Notes under the pieces: generated by a model
Databases searched by the model: none
Seen by the model: the letters and a program-made list of their open reading frames with translations, nothing else
Told to the model about the DNA's origin: nothing
Made by a program: the position numbers and the translations under genes
Source: Methanomicrobiaceae archaeon
GTDB taxonomy: Archaea; Halobacteriota; Methanomicrobia; Methanomicrobiales; Methanomicrobiaceae
Direction: 5' to 3'
Length of the DNA: 64,000 nt
NCBI GenBank assembly: GCA_016937345.1
Contig: JAFGWE010000019.1
Span: 1 to 64,000 of the forward strand
Shown: positions 35,885 through 44,513 of the stretch, piece by piece
Layout of the letters: each line of letters opens with the position of its first letter
How positions within the stretch are numbered: position 1 is the stretch's first letter

Positions 35885-36667
35885 TTATATTTCGAGAAGT
35901 GATCTTATCTCATTCATGCATTCGTAAGCGGTTGAATCCAGAGTTAATGGTGTTATTGATATATTTCCTTTTGAGATTGAATGTACATCGGTTCCTTCGG
36001 GTGCATCTTCGTAGAGAGGGCCGTTAATCCAGAAATATGGTCTGCCCCGTGGATCAAGCCTTTTTTCAACTCCTGTTTCAAAAAGCTTTCTTGCAAGATG
36101 TGTTATCTCATATATACCTGTAAATTTTTGAGGAATATTTACGTTGATTACATCACTTTTTATCGGGAATCCTTTCTTCAGAATTTTTTTACATATATAT
36201 GCTATTGCTTTTTTGGAGTCTTCAAAATCGAGGCATGAATATTTGGGATCATCAAATTTGTCACCCTGGTCTTCTACCTGAAGTGAAAAGGCAACTGACG
36301 GGACGTCATGATTTGCAGCCTCCAAAGCTGCACCTATAGTTCCTGATGTCATTACGGATTCAAAGGAGAGATTTTCACCAATGTTAATTCCTGAAACGAC
36401 CAGATCCGGTTTTAATTTTAAGGCATAAAGTCCGATAATTACTGAATCTGTCGGCTTTCCACCAACAGAATATGCCTCTTTATTATTTATACGGATTTTG
36501 TTCGCTCTTATAGGCTCAAATATTGAAATAGATCTGCCTACTGCACTCTGTTGTGTTGATGGTGCAACTACAGTCACATCAGAAAATTCTGCCAGAGCAT
36601 CATAGGCTGCCCACAAACCTTCCGATGTAACTCCGTCATCATTTGTCAGAAGAATATTTGGTCTCAT
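35885..36667 (-). CDS. surE: 5'-nucleotidase SurE
   Basis: A 260-residue SurE survival protein, a metal-dependent 5'/3'-nucleotidase. The signature NILLTNDDGVTSEGL contains the metal-binding Asp pair, and VVSGINIGENL and SGTIGAALEA belong to the active site. Length is typical. It acts on nucleoside monophosphates in the cytoplasm. GGATATACCT precedes the ATG. It is divergent from the CARDB surface-protein gene and convergent with the small HEAT gene. Confidence 0.95.
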   Translation of the reverse strand: MRPNILLTNDDGVTSEGLWAAYDALAEFSDVTVVAPSTQQSAVGRSISIFEPIRANKIRINNKEAYSVGGKPTDSVIIGLYALKLKPDLVVSGINIGENLSFESVMTSGTIGAALEAANHDVPSVAFSLQVEDQGDKFDDPKYSCLDFEDSKKAIAYICKKILKKGFPIKSDVINVNIPQKFTGIYEITHLARKLFETGVEKRLDPRGRPYFWINGPLYEDAPEGTDVHSISKGNISITPLTLDSTAYECMNEIRSLLEI

Positions 36668-36813
36668 AGGTATATCCTTCTCTTTTATCCCCAGGTTTTA
36701 TTAAAAGAATGTTTTTTAATCCGAAAAGATTTTTGCTGATTTTTTTTCTGAAGATTTTAGACAAGTATAATAGTATTTGCTTATATACTAAAACATTAGC
36801 TTGTGTGATTTCC

Positions 36814-38034
36814 ATGTCAGGTAAAAAATTCAGAGCTTTGGGTTTTGCCATTTGCATAATAATATTGTTATTGATGGCAGTGCCTGCAGTTTCAGCAACA
36901 GTTACATATTACTCTCAGGAAGAACCTGTAATTTCTCCAGAAGGATTGAAAATAAACAGCTATAAAATATTCGGGGACTTGCCGGATGTCTTTACAGATG
37001 ATGATATAACAGCTCTTTACATGCTTCAATATGAATCAACAGGATATAATCAGCTGGTAATCGATCAACCCGGAGGCCTTTTTTTTGTCATAACAGACCC
37101 CCAGGGCAACTCTGCAAGATCTGGTAGTAATTACATTGGGAAAACAATTTATCCGGGCGATTATATCAACGTTAAAGAGACAATTTCTTTTGATAAACCA
37201 GGAGTGTGGAAGATATCTCCGGGATATACGGTCATTACCGGTGCCGGAATGCAAAAGGTATCAAATCCAAAAGACTGGCAGGTTGCGGAAATTAATGTTA
37301 TTGGAAGAGAAAATCCAAAACCTGATCTAATAATCGAAAATATCATGGCTGATTTTGATTCTGTTAATGGAATTATCTCCAGAATATCATATACAATAAG
37401 AAATATTGGTGATGCCGATTCGGATCCAAGTATAACAGCACTTTTTGCGGACAGTAACAGGATAGATACTGTTAGTAATGTCGGATACCTCCCTCCGGGT
37501 GAAAGCATTACAATTTTTGAACCGGTCAGTGTAAAATATTCAGGAAGTACATCTCTTATTGAGGCACAGGCAGACTATAATGAACAGATAAATGAAACTG
37601 ACGATGAAAACAACCTATATGAAACCATAATTGATAATCCCGGTTTTGCTGATTCCTTTGAAAATACGGGTGGTGGGGTTATATCCAATATAAATACTAT
37701 TTCTGACTCAAATACGAGACCGAGTGTTGCTGCTGAATACAACCAGTGTTCTGTTCAGGTTCAGGGTTGCGCAGATATTTGTTTTATCTGCGGAGTTGTA
37801 GGTCTTTTGTCAATTCTTCTTTCAATACTAAGTTTTGCTCTGGGATATTTTTACGGTTTAAATAAAAATTGTGAGAATCAGGTTCGCTGGATGAGGTCTA
37901 AAATAGATTTTCTCAGATCTGATAAGGATGACTGCAAAATTACATTGGATGAAGAAGATGAAGATATAACTGAAAAAATGGAAGAAGAGCTTGAAAAAGC
38001 AATAGATAATCTAAAAAATAATAAACAGGAATAA
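36814..38034 (+). CDS. Secreted/membrane CARDB-domain protein
   Basis: A 406-residue surface protein. Residues 1-30 are a signal peptide (AICIIILLLMAVPAVSA); a beta-rich outer domain spans about 31-165; a CARDB-type domain (PDLIIENIMAD onward) spans about 169-272. A Ser/Thr/Asn linker is followed by a cysteine-bearing transmembrane segment (about 319-349), and a charged, acidic cytoplasmic helix ends the protein. CARDB domains resemble bacterial adhesion modules in cell-surface proteins. I take the ATG at 36814, right before the signal peptide; a TATA-like TTATATAC lies about 30 bases upstream, indicating a very short leader. Confidence 0.8.
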   Translation: MSGKKFRALGFAICIIILLLMAVPAVSATVTYYSQEEPVISPEGLKINSYKIFGDLPDVFTDDDITALYMLQYESTGYNQLVIDQPGGLFFVITDPQGNSARSGSNYIGKTIYPGDYINVKETISFDKPGVWKISPGYTVITGAGMQKVSNPKDWQVAEINVIGRENPKPDLIIENIMADFDSVNGIISRISYTIRNIGDADSDPSITALFADSNRIDTVSNVGYLPPGESITIFEPVSVKYSGSTSLIEAQADYNEQINETDDENNLYETIIDNPGFADSFENTGGGVISNINTISDSNTRPSVAAEYNQCSVQVQGCADICFICGVVGLLSILLSILSFALGYFYGLNKNCENQVRWMRSKIDFLRSDKDDCKITLDEEDEDITEKMEEELEKAIDNLKNNKQE

Positions 38035-38090
38035 TTTTTTTTACTTCAATCGTCAGTCTCATCTGTTTTAAGTTTCAAATATTATATTCA

Positions 38091-38978
38091 ATGAAGGCGC
38101 TAATTGCAGAATATACAGTATTCAACGATCCAGAACTTGCACCGGAAGGCAGAGCAATGCTTAATGTCTTAAAGGAGAGTTTTGAGCGCTGTGGTTATGA
38201 GGTCCTCTCTCCGGAAAAAGGAGATTTTAAGGATGAAATAAAAAAAATTGCACCTGAATGCGATGTAGGACTTGTAATTGCACCGGATGATATTCTCGGA
38301 AAATTTACAAAAATTGTTGAGGATAATACCAGAAATATTGGATGCGGAAGCCTGAATATTGCACTATGTTCAAATAAACTAAGAACCGGGTCCGTATTAT
38401 CTTCAAATGGCATTGCTGTACCGGAAGAGGTTCACGAAGGTCTAAAGCTTATCAAAAAGATCAACGGAGTCGACGGCCAAAATATGCGCCTTTCAAAAGA
38501 ATCTCCAGAAGAAGGTGAATTTGGGCAAAAGTTTATCTCCGGTGAAAATATTAGCGTGAGTCTTGTGGGAGGTCGTGTTACCGGAGACGTCTGCCTTTCG
38601 TATAGCGGCAAAAAACCACTTGTTTTGTCTGTTAACAAACAATACCTCAAGAGAGAGGGTGACAGGTTTTTTTACATGGGAGGGGAAACACCCTTTTCAC
38701 ATCCGAGAGAGGATGAAATAATAGAAACGGCTGTTAAAAGTTTAAATTTACTTGGATGTCAGGGATATACAGGAGTTGATATGGTTGTCTCTGATGAAAT
38801 TTATGTGGTAGATGTCAACCCGAGACCTACAACCAGCCTGGTTGGTATCTGTGCAGTAATGGAAGAAGAGATTGCAGATATTCTTGTGGGGTCATCTAAG
38901 GGTGATGTACCTGATTCAGTTCATTTAAACGGCAGAGTTTCTTTTGATACTAAAGGTGTGGTGACAAGAATTGAATGA
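38091..38978 (+). CDS. mfnD: Tyramine-L-glutamate ligase (ATP-grasp), methanofuran biosynthesis
   Basis: A 295-residue ATP-grasp ligase. Recognisable parts are the N-terminal MKALIAEYTVF, CSNKLRTGSVLSSNGI, GQKFISGENISVSL and the metal-binding end GYTGVDMVV with VVDVNPRPTTSL. MfnD joins glutamate to tyramine in the biosynthesis of methanofuran, the first C1 carrier of methanogenesis. The assignment is supported by the overlapping next gene, mfnF, from the same pathway. An eight-base overlap implies translational coupling. Confidence 0.88.
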   Translation: MKALIAEYTVFNDPELAPEGRAMLNVLKESFERCGYEVLSPEKGDFKDEIKKIAPECDVGLVIAPDDILGKFTKIVEDNTRNIGCGSLNIALCSNKLRTGSVLSSNGIAVPEEVHEGLKLIKKINGVDGQNMRLSKESPEEGEFGQKFISGENISVSLVGGRVTGDVCLSYSGKKPLVLSVNKQYLKREGDRFFYMGGETPFSHPREDEIIETAVKSLNLLGCQGYTGVDMVVSDEIYVVDVNPRPTTSLVGICAVMEEEIADILVGSSKGDVPDSVHLNGRVSFDTKGVVTRIE

Positions 38979-39906
38979 TATTATTGGTATAGATATAGGC
39001 GGAGCCAATCTGAAGATTTTTGATAACGGTTCTGTTATAATTCATTACTGCCCTATGTGGCAGAAGGCTCCTCTGACTGAACTTCTAAAGTCTTATGGTG
39101 ATAAAAAAGCAGCAGTTGTTATGAGTGGTGAGCTTGCTGACGGTTTTTCAAATAAGGATGAAGGAATAAAATTCATTTTTGACTCAGTAAAAGATGCTGT
39201 GCCGGATTCCTTATTCTATGGGATGGATGGAAAATTTCATGATACACCTGCTCATATTCTTGCAGCAGCTAACTGGCTTGCATCAGCCGATTTTCTCCGG
39301 TATAAATATGAAAATGCAGTTCTTGTTGATTTCGGAAGTACAACAACTGATATTATTCCCTTAAATAACTTTGATTCCTTAAAAGGCATGACTGACCTTG
39401 ATCGTCTTAGAAAAGGATATCTTGTATATACAGGCACCTTAAGGACAACAGTTCCCTCTCTTTTAAGAAAAGTTATTGTCAATGGTTATGACACATTAGT
39501 GAGCAGCGAGTATTTTGCGCAGAGTGGTGATGTACATCTAGTACTTGGGAATATTAATGCAGATGATTATACAACTCCAACACCTGATGGTGCTGAAATA
39601 TCTTACAAGGCATCTTTGCAGAGGCTTTCACGAGTACTTTGTTCTGATCTAGAAGAGATAGGTGAGAAAGGGGCACTTGAGATAGCAAAAGCATTTTTCT
39701 GCGAACAGAGAAAACTGATTTCAGAGCAGGTAAAGAGGGTAATGGATGATACCGATTCAGATTCAGTTATTGCTGCAGGTATAGGATCAAATATAATATC
39801 TGAAATTTTCAACTGTAAAAATCTAAGAGAAAATGATGAAATTTTTTCTGATGCTCTTCCTGCATATGCTGTGTATGAGGTGGCAAAACGAACATTAATT
39901 TTCTAA
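38971..39906 (+). CDS. mfnF: MfnF, methanofuran core synthase (ASKHA fold)
   Basis: A 311-residue protein of the hydantoinase/acetate-kinase-like fold (COG1548), with IIGIDIGGANLKIF at the N-terminus, VLVDFGSTTTDIIP in the middle and the C-terminal AAGIGSNII loop. MfnF couples the furan and the glutamyl-tyramine moieties of methanofuran. The start is TTG at 38971, six bases after GGTGA, and lies inside mfnD; no ATG in frame would preserve the glycine-rich first motif. Its 3' end overlaps the possible start of a tiny zinc-ribbon gene. Confidence 0.9.
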   Translation: MNDIIGIDIGGANLKIFDNGSVIIHYCPMWQKAPLTELLKSYGDKKAAVVMSGELADGFSNKDEGIKFIFDSVKDAVPDSLFYGMDGKFHDTPAHILAAANWLASADFLRYKYENAVLVDFGSTTTDIIPLNNFDSLKGMTDLDRLRKGYLVYTGTLRTTVPSLLRKVIVNGYDTLVSSEYFAQSGDVHLVLGNINADDYTTPTPDGAEISYKASLQRLSRVLCSDLEEIGEKGALEIAKAFFCEQRKLISEQVKRVMDDTDSDSVIAAGIGSNIISEIFNCKNLRENDEIFSDALPAYAVYEVAKRTLIF

Positions 39907-39962
39907 CCATCATAATTTTTTTAAGTTCTCTGGCAGTTTCAGCAGTTTTATTTTTATTTGGA

Positions 39963-40109
39963 ATGCCATTTTTCTTTTTATTCATGTTTTTACCATTAAT
40001 ACCTTTTATAAAAAAACCAAAGGGACTGAAAAAGTGCCCTGTTTGCGGATGGCAGACCTGCGGGGATGAATTATATTGCCCATATGATGGTAATCTGCTC
40101 GTTGAATAA
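39963..40109 (+). CDS. Tiny membrane zinc-ribbon protein
   Basis: At least 48 residues. The C-terminal part is a zinc ribbon with two CxxC-like pairs (CPVCGWQTC and DELYCPYDG), following a hydrophobic segment and a basic KKPKGLKK stretch. The frame is open upstream back to 39879, with no stop, and encodes a second hydrophobic stretch (NFLTIIIFLSSLAVSAVLFL), so the real protein is probably longer with two membrane helices. There is no ATG, GTG or TTG in that extension; an ATT at 39894, ten bases after GAGGTGG, is the best-placed codon. The conservative ATG start at 39963 has no good ribosome-binding site. Confidence 0.55.
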   Translation: MPFFFLFMFLPLIPFIKKPKGLKKCPVCGWQTCGDELYCPYDGNLLVE

Positions 40110-40175
40110 ATGCTTTTTAAAAATCCATTAAAAAAATTATGTTACAAGATCCAAATTTGGTTTTTTATCTGATAA

Positions 40176-40715
40176 TTAGTTATGAGGGCGGCCCTGTACC
40201 ATTTGAACAATCATTGCATTTATTCCCAAACTCTCATCATTTCTGATATTTTCTGAAATATTTAATAAAGACAGAGGAAATGCTATTCCATGAAATTCTA
40301 TTGATTTAATTTCGCCGGTTTTTAAAGTATTAAATTTTCTTATTGTTGAAGGGTTGACTGCTATATTCATATTTCTAAGAATTTTGGAGATGTGATTTGC
40401 AGGATGCATTTTTAGATTTAAGATACAGAAGTCAACAATAGGGGATCCTATTCGGATGTCGTCATAAAATGGCGAATCTGAATAAACAAGCTTTTTACAG
40501 TCTTTACATCTGTATCTTTTTACATTAACAAATATGTTTTTTTGCTGATTATTTTCAATTAATGTGGCAAATTTTTTATTTTTTGTATCGTGCCCTTTCA
40601 GTTGTCCTCCACAGCATGGACACTCATTTACAGAATCAAAAATAATACCATTAAGATTGGAGATTCCATTCATAATTATGTCGGCAACCATAGGAGGTAT
40701 TGCTACTTTTTTCAT
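40176..40715 (-). CDS. Zinc-ribbon / HTH protein resembling a transposase N-terminus
   Basis: A 179-residue protein. Residues about 32-80 form a zinc ribbon (CPCCGG... RYRCKDCKK), followed by a helix-turn-helix-like segment (PIVDFCILNLKMHPANHISKI... NPSTIRKF). This layout recalls the zinc-finger plus HTH start of IS-type DDE transposases, but there is no DDE catalytic domain and no inverted repeats were found nearby. It is either a remnant of an element or a domesticated DNA-binding protein. It is divergent from the fdhA-fdhB operon, 123 bases away. Confidence 0.6.
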   Translation of the reverse strand: MKKVAIPPMVADIIMNGISNLNGIIFDSVNECPCCGGQLKGHDTKNKKFATLIENNQQKNIFVNVKRYRCKDCKKLVYSDSPFYDDIRIGSPIVDFCILNLKMHPANHISKILRNMNIAVNPSTIRKFNTLKTGEIKSIEFHGIAFPLSLLNISENIRNDESLGINAMIVQMVQGRPHN

Positions 40716-40791
40716 CTTTCAATTATGAATTGGCACTCATGCAATATTAATTCCACCGTTATTGTGCATATTTAGGAAAGCCAAACATTGT

Positions 40792-40802
40792 TTTTATATA
40801 AT
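40792..40802 (+). promoter_or_regulatory. TATA box of the fdhA-fdhB operon
   Basis: TTTTATATAAT is a strong archaeal TATA element 36-47 bases before the fdhA ATG, implying a leader of about 15 bases. Direct repeats of CAAACATT flank it at 40782-40789 and 40811-40818, which may be regulator contacts. Confidence 0.5.
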
Positions 40803-40838
40803 ACAAATATCAAACATTTCTCTGTTAGAGGTATAGTT

Positions 40839-42404
40839 ATGGAATTTAAATATGTACCAACAGTCTGTCCTTTTTGCGGGACAGGATGTTCATTCAACCT
40901 TGTGGTCAAAGACGGCAAAGTTGTCGGGACTGCACCGTTCCAGAGATCAGTTGTCTGTGACGGAAAGACCTGCCAGAAAGGTCACTTTGCGTATGAACTT
41001 GTAAACAGCCCTGCAAGGCTTACAACCCCTATGATAAAGAAGGGTGATGCACTTGTAGAAGCATCCTGGGATGATGCTCTTGCAGCAATTGCAGCAAAGC
41101 TTGGCTCATACAAGGGCAACGATATAACGGTTGTTGCATCAGCAAATTCAACAAATGAGGATATTATTGCACTTGGCAAACTTGCAAAAGAGGTTTTCAA
41201 CACAGAGAACTTTACAAGTGCAGCAGCAGTTGGTGTTGATGCATCAGCAGGAAGCATTGCAGGTATTGCAAAAGCAGACTGTATTGTGGCTGTCGGAAAT
41301 ATTGTCGAGTCACACCCTCTTGTTGCAAGACGCATTGCAAATGCAAAAGACAAAGGTGCAAAAGTAATAGTTATTGACAATTATGCAAGCCCGATGGCAA
41401 AGATGGCAACTGACTTTGTAAAGGCAGCACCTGGTGCAGAAGCTGAAGCAATTGCAGAAGCAGTAGCACTTGTTGAGGGTAAAAATGTAGTTGTTCTCTT
41501 TGGTGTCGGAATGACAGCATCTGAAGCGGCAATTGCAAAAGCAGCACTTTCACTTGCAGAATCAAAGAATGCAGCATTCTGTGCACTTCCTGCGCAGTCA
41601 AACGGACGGGGGGCACTTCTCCTTGGCGCAAGCGCCTGCTTTAAAACAGCCTGCACAGGCGATTCAAAAGCTTACTATGTTGTTGGTGAAGACCTTGGAC
41701 CTCTCAATGCCGAATTTGTAGTTGTTCAGGATTCATTCTTAACAGCAACAGCACAGTCAGCAGATGTGGTTCTTCCTGCAGCAGTTTATGCTGAAGTTGA
41801 TGGAACAGTTACAAATGCAGAACGCCGTATACAGCTCGTTAGAAAAGCACAGGAACCGGCAGAGGGTATAAAAGCAAACTGGCAGATTGTAGCAGATGTG
41901 GCGGCAAAACTCGGTGCAAATCTAGGATTTGAATCCGCAGAAGAGATCTTCAAATCAGTTTACTCAGACCTTTCCTACGAAGCAATTTCAAAAGATGGCT
42001 TTGTTCTTCCTGAACAGAAAGCTGAAGTTGCAGATGTTCCTGCAATAGCAGCAGTTGCAACATCAGCAGAGTTCCCGCTTGCACTTACAACAGCAGCAAC
42101 AATCTGGCATGGATTTGGTGGCTCAGGCACACTCTCAGAGAACTGCAAGTCACTTGTTCGTGAAGTTCCGGATATCTTTGTAAAAATCAGCAAAGAAGAC
42201 GCAAAAGAGAATGGCATTCTTGCAGGTGACTTTGTAGCAGTCACAACTGAAAAAGGATCACTTACAATGCCTGTAATGATAACAAAAGATATGGAAAAGG
42301 GTGTAATCCTTGTTCCAACAATGTGCCTTGGTGAAAAGTGCATCTGTATGTTAACAGACGGTGAAAAGGCACTGGCTGCAAAAATTGAGAAAGTGGAGGC
42401 CTGA
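40839..42404 (+). CDS. FdhA-like molybdopterin oxidoreductase subunit lacking the catalytic Cys/Sec
   Basis: A 521-residue homologue of formate dehydrogenase alpha subunit. The 4Fe-4S ligands are present (Cys10, Cys13, Cys17, Cys45 in VCPFCGTGC and GKTCQKGHFAYEL). The domain order, the NIVESHPLVARRI cofactor segment and the C-terminal dinucleotide-cofactor domain are recognisable. The segment that in formate dehydrogenases reads CARxCH or CARVUH is SAAAVGVD here, with Gly132 at the catalytic Cys/Sec position and Val133 at the His position. The protein is also about 150 residues shorter than usual. It is Ala-rich with GCA-dominated codons, suggesting high expression. I start at the ATG at 40839, seven bases after GAGG. 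It is followed by fdhB with two bases between. Confidence 0.88.
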   Translation: MEFKYVPTVCPFCGTGCSFNLVVKDGKVVGTAPFQRSVVCDGKTCQKGHFAYELVNSPARLTTPMIKKGDALVEASWDDALAAIAAKLGSYKGNDITVVASANSTNEDIIALGKLAKEVFNTENFTSAAAVGVDASAGSIAGIAKADCIVAVGNIVESHPLVARRIANAKDKGAKVIVIDNYASPMAKMATDFVKAAPGAEAEAIAEAVALVEGKNVVVLFGVGMTASEAAIAKAALSLAESKNAAFCALPAQSNGRGALLLGASACFKTACTGDSKAYYVVGEDLGPLNAEFVVVQDSFLTATAQSADVVLPAAVYAEVDGTVTNAERRIQLVRKAQEPAEGIKANWQIVADVAAKLGANLGFESAEEIFKSVYSDLSYEAISKDGFVLPEQKAEVADVPAIAAVATSAEFPLALTTAATIWHGFGGSGTLSENCKSLVREVPDIFVKISKEDAKENGILAGDFVAVTTEKGSLTMPVMITKDMEKGVILVPTMCLGEKCICMLTDGEKALAAKIEKVEA

Positions 42405-42406
42405 AA

Positions 42407-43645
42407 ATGGTAGCTAAAGGAGATATGCTCTGGGCATGGGCAAAAGATGAAGAAGCAGTCAAGAGAGGAGAATGTGGTGGAGCAGTAACAGCACTTCTCA
42501 AGTTTGCACTTGAAAGCGGCGCAGTAGACGGAGTTCTTGCTGTAAAGAAGGGTGTTGACATCTACGATGCACAGCCAATTCTTATAACTGAACCGGAAAA
42601 AATTGCAGAGTGTGCAGGTTCACTTCACTGTGGTACACTTCTAATGCCAAAACTCATTAAAAAATACTTTAATGGAGCGAAGGATATGAAGATTGCAGTC
42701 ACAATGAAAGGCTGTGATGCAAAGGCACTCTATGAACTTGCAAAGAGACAGCAGGTTAACCTTGACAACCTTATCACAATCGGTCTTAACTGTGGTGGTT
42801 CAGTCAGTCCTATTGACGCCCGTATTATGATCCAGGAAAAGTTTGAATTAAACCCTGATGATATCATAAAAGAAGAGATTGATAAAGGCCAGTTTATTGT
42901 TGTTACAAAAGATCATGAGCACAAGGGCATAAAAATTGATGAACTTGAAGAAGAAGGCTACGGCCGCCGTCTTAACTGCCAGCGCTGTAAGACAAAGGTC
43001 CCACGCCAGTGTGATCTTGCATGTGGTAACTGGGGGGTTATCGGTGACAAGGCAGGGAAGGCAACATTTGTTGAAGTCTGCTCGGATAAAGGTGCAGACC
43101 TTGTTACAAAGGCAGCCGGAAAGGCAATTGAGACAGCACAACCTGCAGGGCCGGCTCTTGGTATCCGCAGCAAGGTTGAGGGTGCAATGTTTAAGCTCGG
43201 CGATAAATGCCGCACAGAACAGTTCGAAAAGCTTGGTGAGGGCAAGGAACGCTTAAACTTCATCATGGACCAGACATCACGCTGTATTAAATGTTACCAG
43301 TGCATTGACAACTGTCCAATTTGCTACTGTGTTGAGTGTTCAACAAAGAAACCATACCTCGTAGAGTCCGGCGTTGTAAACCCGCCATTCATGTTCCACC
43401 TCATACGCTATTCACACATTGCAGATTCATGCGTAAACTGTGGCCAGTGTCAGGAACTTTGTGCAATGGACATACCAAATGCACTCTATATGCATGCTCT
43501 TCAGCTTGAGATGCAGGATATGTTCGGATATGAACCTGGTGTTAATCTTGACCTTCCGATTCTTTCTCTTGTTGAGGAACCTGCAGAAAGAAAGCGTCTC
43601 AATGATACCGGTGACGATCAGATCTTTAACATATTTACAGAATAA
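42407..43645 (+). CDS. fdhB: FdhB-like F420-reducing Fe-S flavoprotein subunit
   Basis: A 412-residue FdhB/FrhB-family subunit. The N-terminal half carries the FrhB domains (RGECGGAVTALLKFAL, MKGCDAKALYELAK, GLNCGGSVSP, CQRCKTKVPRQCDLACGNWG). The C-terminal part has two 4Fe-4S motifs (CIKCYQCIDNCP and CVNCGQCQELC). Such subunits bind FAD and exchange electrons between coenzyme F420 and the Fe-S chain of the catalytic partner. GGAGG at the end of fdhA precedes the ATG. Codon use is as strongly biased as in fdhA. Because FdhA lacks a catalytic residue, formate need not be the substrate of this pair. Confidence 0.9.
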   Translation: MVAKGDMLWAWAKDEEAVKRGECGGAVTALLKFALESGAVDGVLAVKKGVDIYDAQPILITEPEKIAECAGSLHCGTLLMPKLIKKYFNGAKDMKIAVTMKGCDAKALYELAKRQQVNLDNLITIGLNCGGSVSPIDARIMIQEKFELNPDDIIKEEIDKGQFIVVTKDHEHKGIKIDELEEEGYGRRLNCQRCKTKVPRQCDLACGNWGVIGDKAGKATFVEVCSDKGADLVTKAAGKAIETAQPAGPALGIRSKVEGAMFKLGDKCRTEQFEKLGEGKERLNFIMDQTSRCIKCYQCIDNCPICYCVECSTKKPYLVESGVVNPPFMFHLIRYSHIADSCVNCGQCQELCAMDIPNALYMHALQLEMQDMFGYEPGVNLDLPILSLVEEPAERKRLNDTGDDQIFNIFTE

Positions 43646-43920
43646 TAATATCTTTTTTTTACAATCTGGTTTTAATTTAATTAGGATTTTCATTTAAAGT
43701 ATTTGGGAAACTAATTTGATATTTATCAGATATTTTTTAAAACGAAAAGAAAAGTTTTTGTTAAAAAAATGTTATCTTATAAAATTTATTAAATCCTTAG
43801 TAGATTTATTGACTAATTTTGGCTGAAATTATTTTGATTTAAGATTATCTGTCTATCTGATAGCGATCCCAGTTCTTATGAAAAATTAAGATGAATTAAA
43901 AAATATTATAATTATTATGA
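43646..43920. other. Intergenic region after fdhB
   Basis: 275 very AT-rich bases between convergent genes. A run of T at 43652-43661, shortly after the fdhB stop, is a likely archaeal terminator. No coding potential is visible. Confidence 0.55.
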
Positions 43921-44439
43921 TTATTCGATTTTTTCAAGTGTAATTTCGAATGTGAGATTCTTTCCTGCAAGATGATGATTTGCATCCAGAATTACTTCAG
44001 AATCTGTGTAATTCATTATAATTACTTCTATCACACTTCCATCAATTCCGCTGAGATATTCTGTATTGCCTGGTGTTATTGTATAACCTTCTGGAAAAAT
44101 ACTGCGATTAACAGGGAATATATATTCAGTGTTATATTCACCGTATGCTTCATCAGGTGTCAGACAAACTGTTTTAGTCTCACCCTCAGTCATTGTTAAA
44201 ATTGCCTTTTCAAATCCGGTTATCATTTGGTTTTTTCCAAGAACAAATGTCAGGGGGGTGTCAGTTCCTTTTATTTTTTCATCAAATATTGTTCCGTCTT
44301 CAAGTGTTCCTTTATAATATACTGATACTGTGTCGCCGTTTTTGGGATTTGTTCCAATTGTCTGTGTACAACCTGATACAACAATAATTAAGAAAATTAT
44401 TGCAATAGTAAGGTTTTTTAAAATGTTATTTTTGTCCAT
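43921..44439 (-). CDS. FKBP-type peptidyl-prolyl isomerase, lipoprotein
   Basis: A 172-residue FKBP anchored outside the membrane: residues 8-23 are a signal segment ending in a lipobox VVSGC (Cys24). The FKBP core follows (GDTVSVYYKGTLEDGTIFDE, TPLTFVLGKNQMITGFEKAI) with an inserted IF-type domain and the terminal DANHHLAGKNLTFEI. It should catalyse proline isomerisation or act as a chaperone for exported proteins. A second, cytoplasmic FKBP of the same SlyD-like class is encoded at 48.6 kb. It stands alone with its own promoter region. Confidence 0.9.
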   Translation of the reverse strand: MDKNNILKNLTIAIIFLIIVVSGCTQTIGTNPKNGDTVSVYYKGTLEDGTIFDEKIKGTDTPLTFVLGKNQMITGFEKAILTMTEGETKTVCLTPDEAYGEYNTEYIFPVNRSIFPEGYTITPGNTEYLSGIDGSVIEVIIMNYTDSEVILDANHHLAGKNLTFEITLEKIE

Positions 44440-44513
44440 AATTATCTTTTCCCAATATAAATTGACTTCAGAATAAAATAAAAGATTGCAGTCTTTTTAA
44501 TGTTAATCCATGT

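Noticed and set aside
40176-40715. Complete insertion sequence
   Set aside because: The zinc-ribbon/HTH gene has no DDE domain and I found no flanking inverted repeats or target duplications.
41131-43266. Several long alternative frames inside fdhA and fdhB on both strands
   Set aside because: They result from the strong GCA-rich codon bias of these two genes; the sequences are low complexity and overlap well-supported coding regions.
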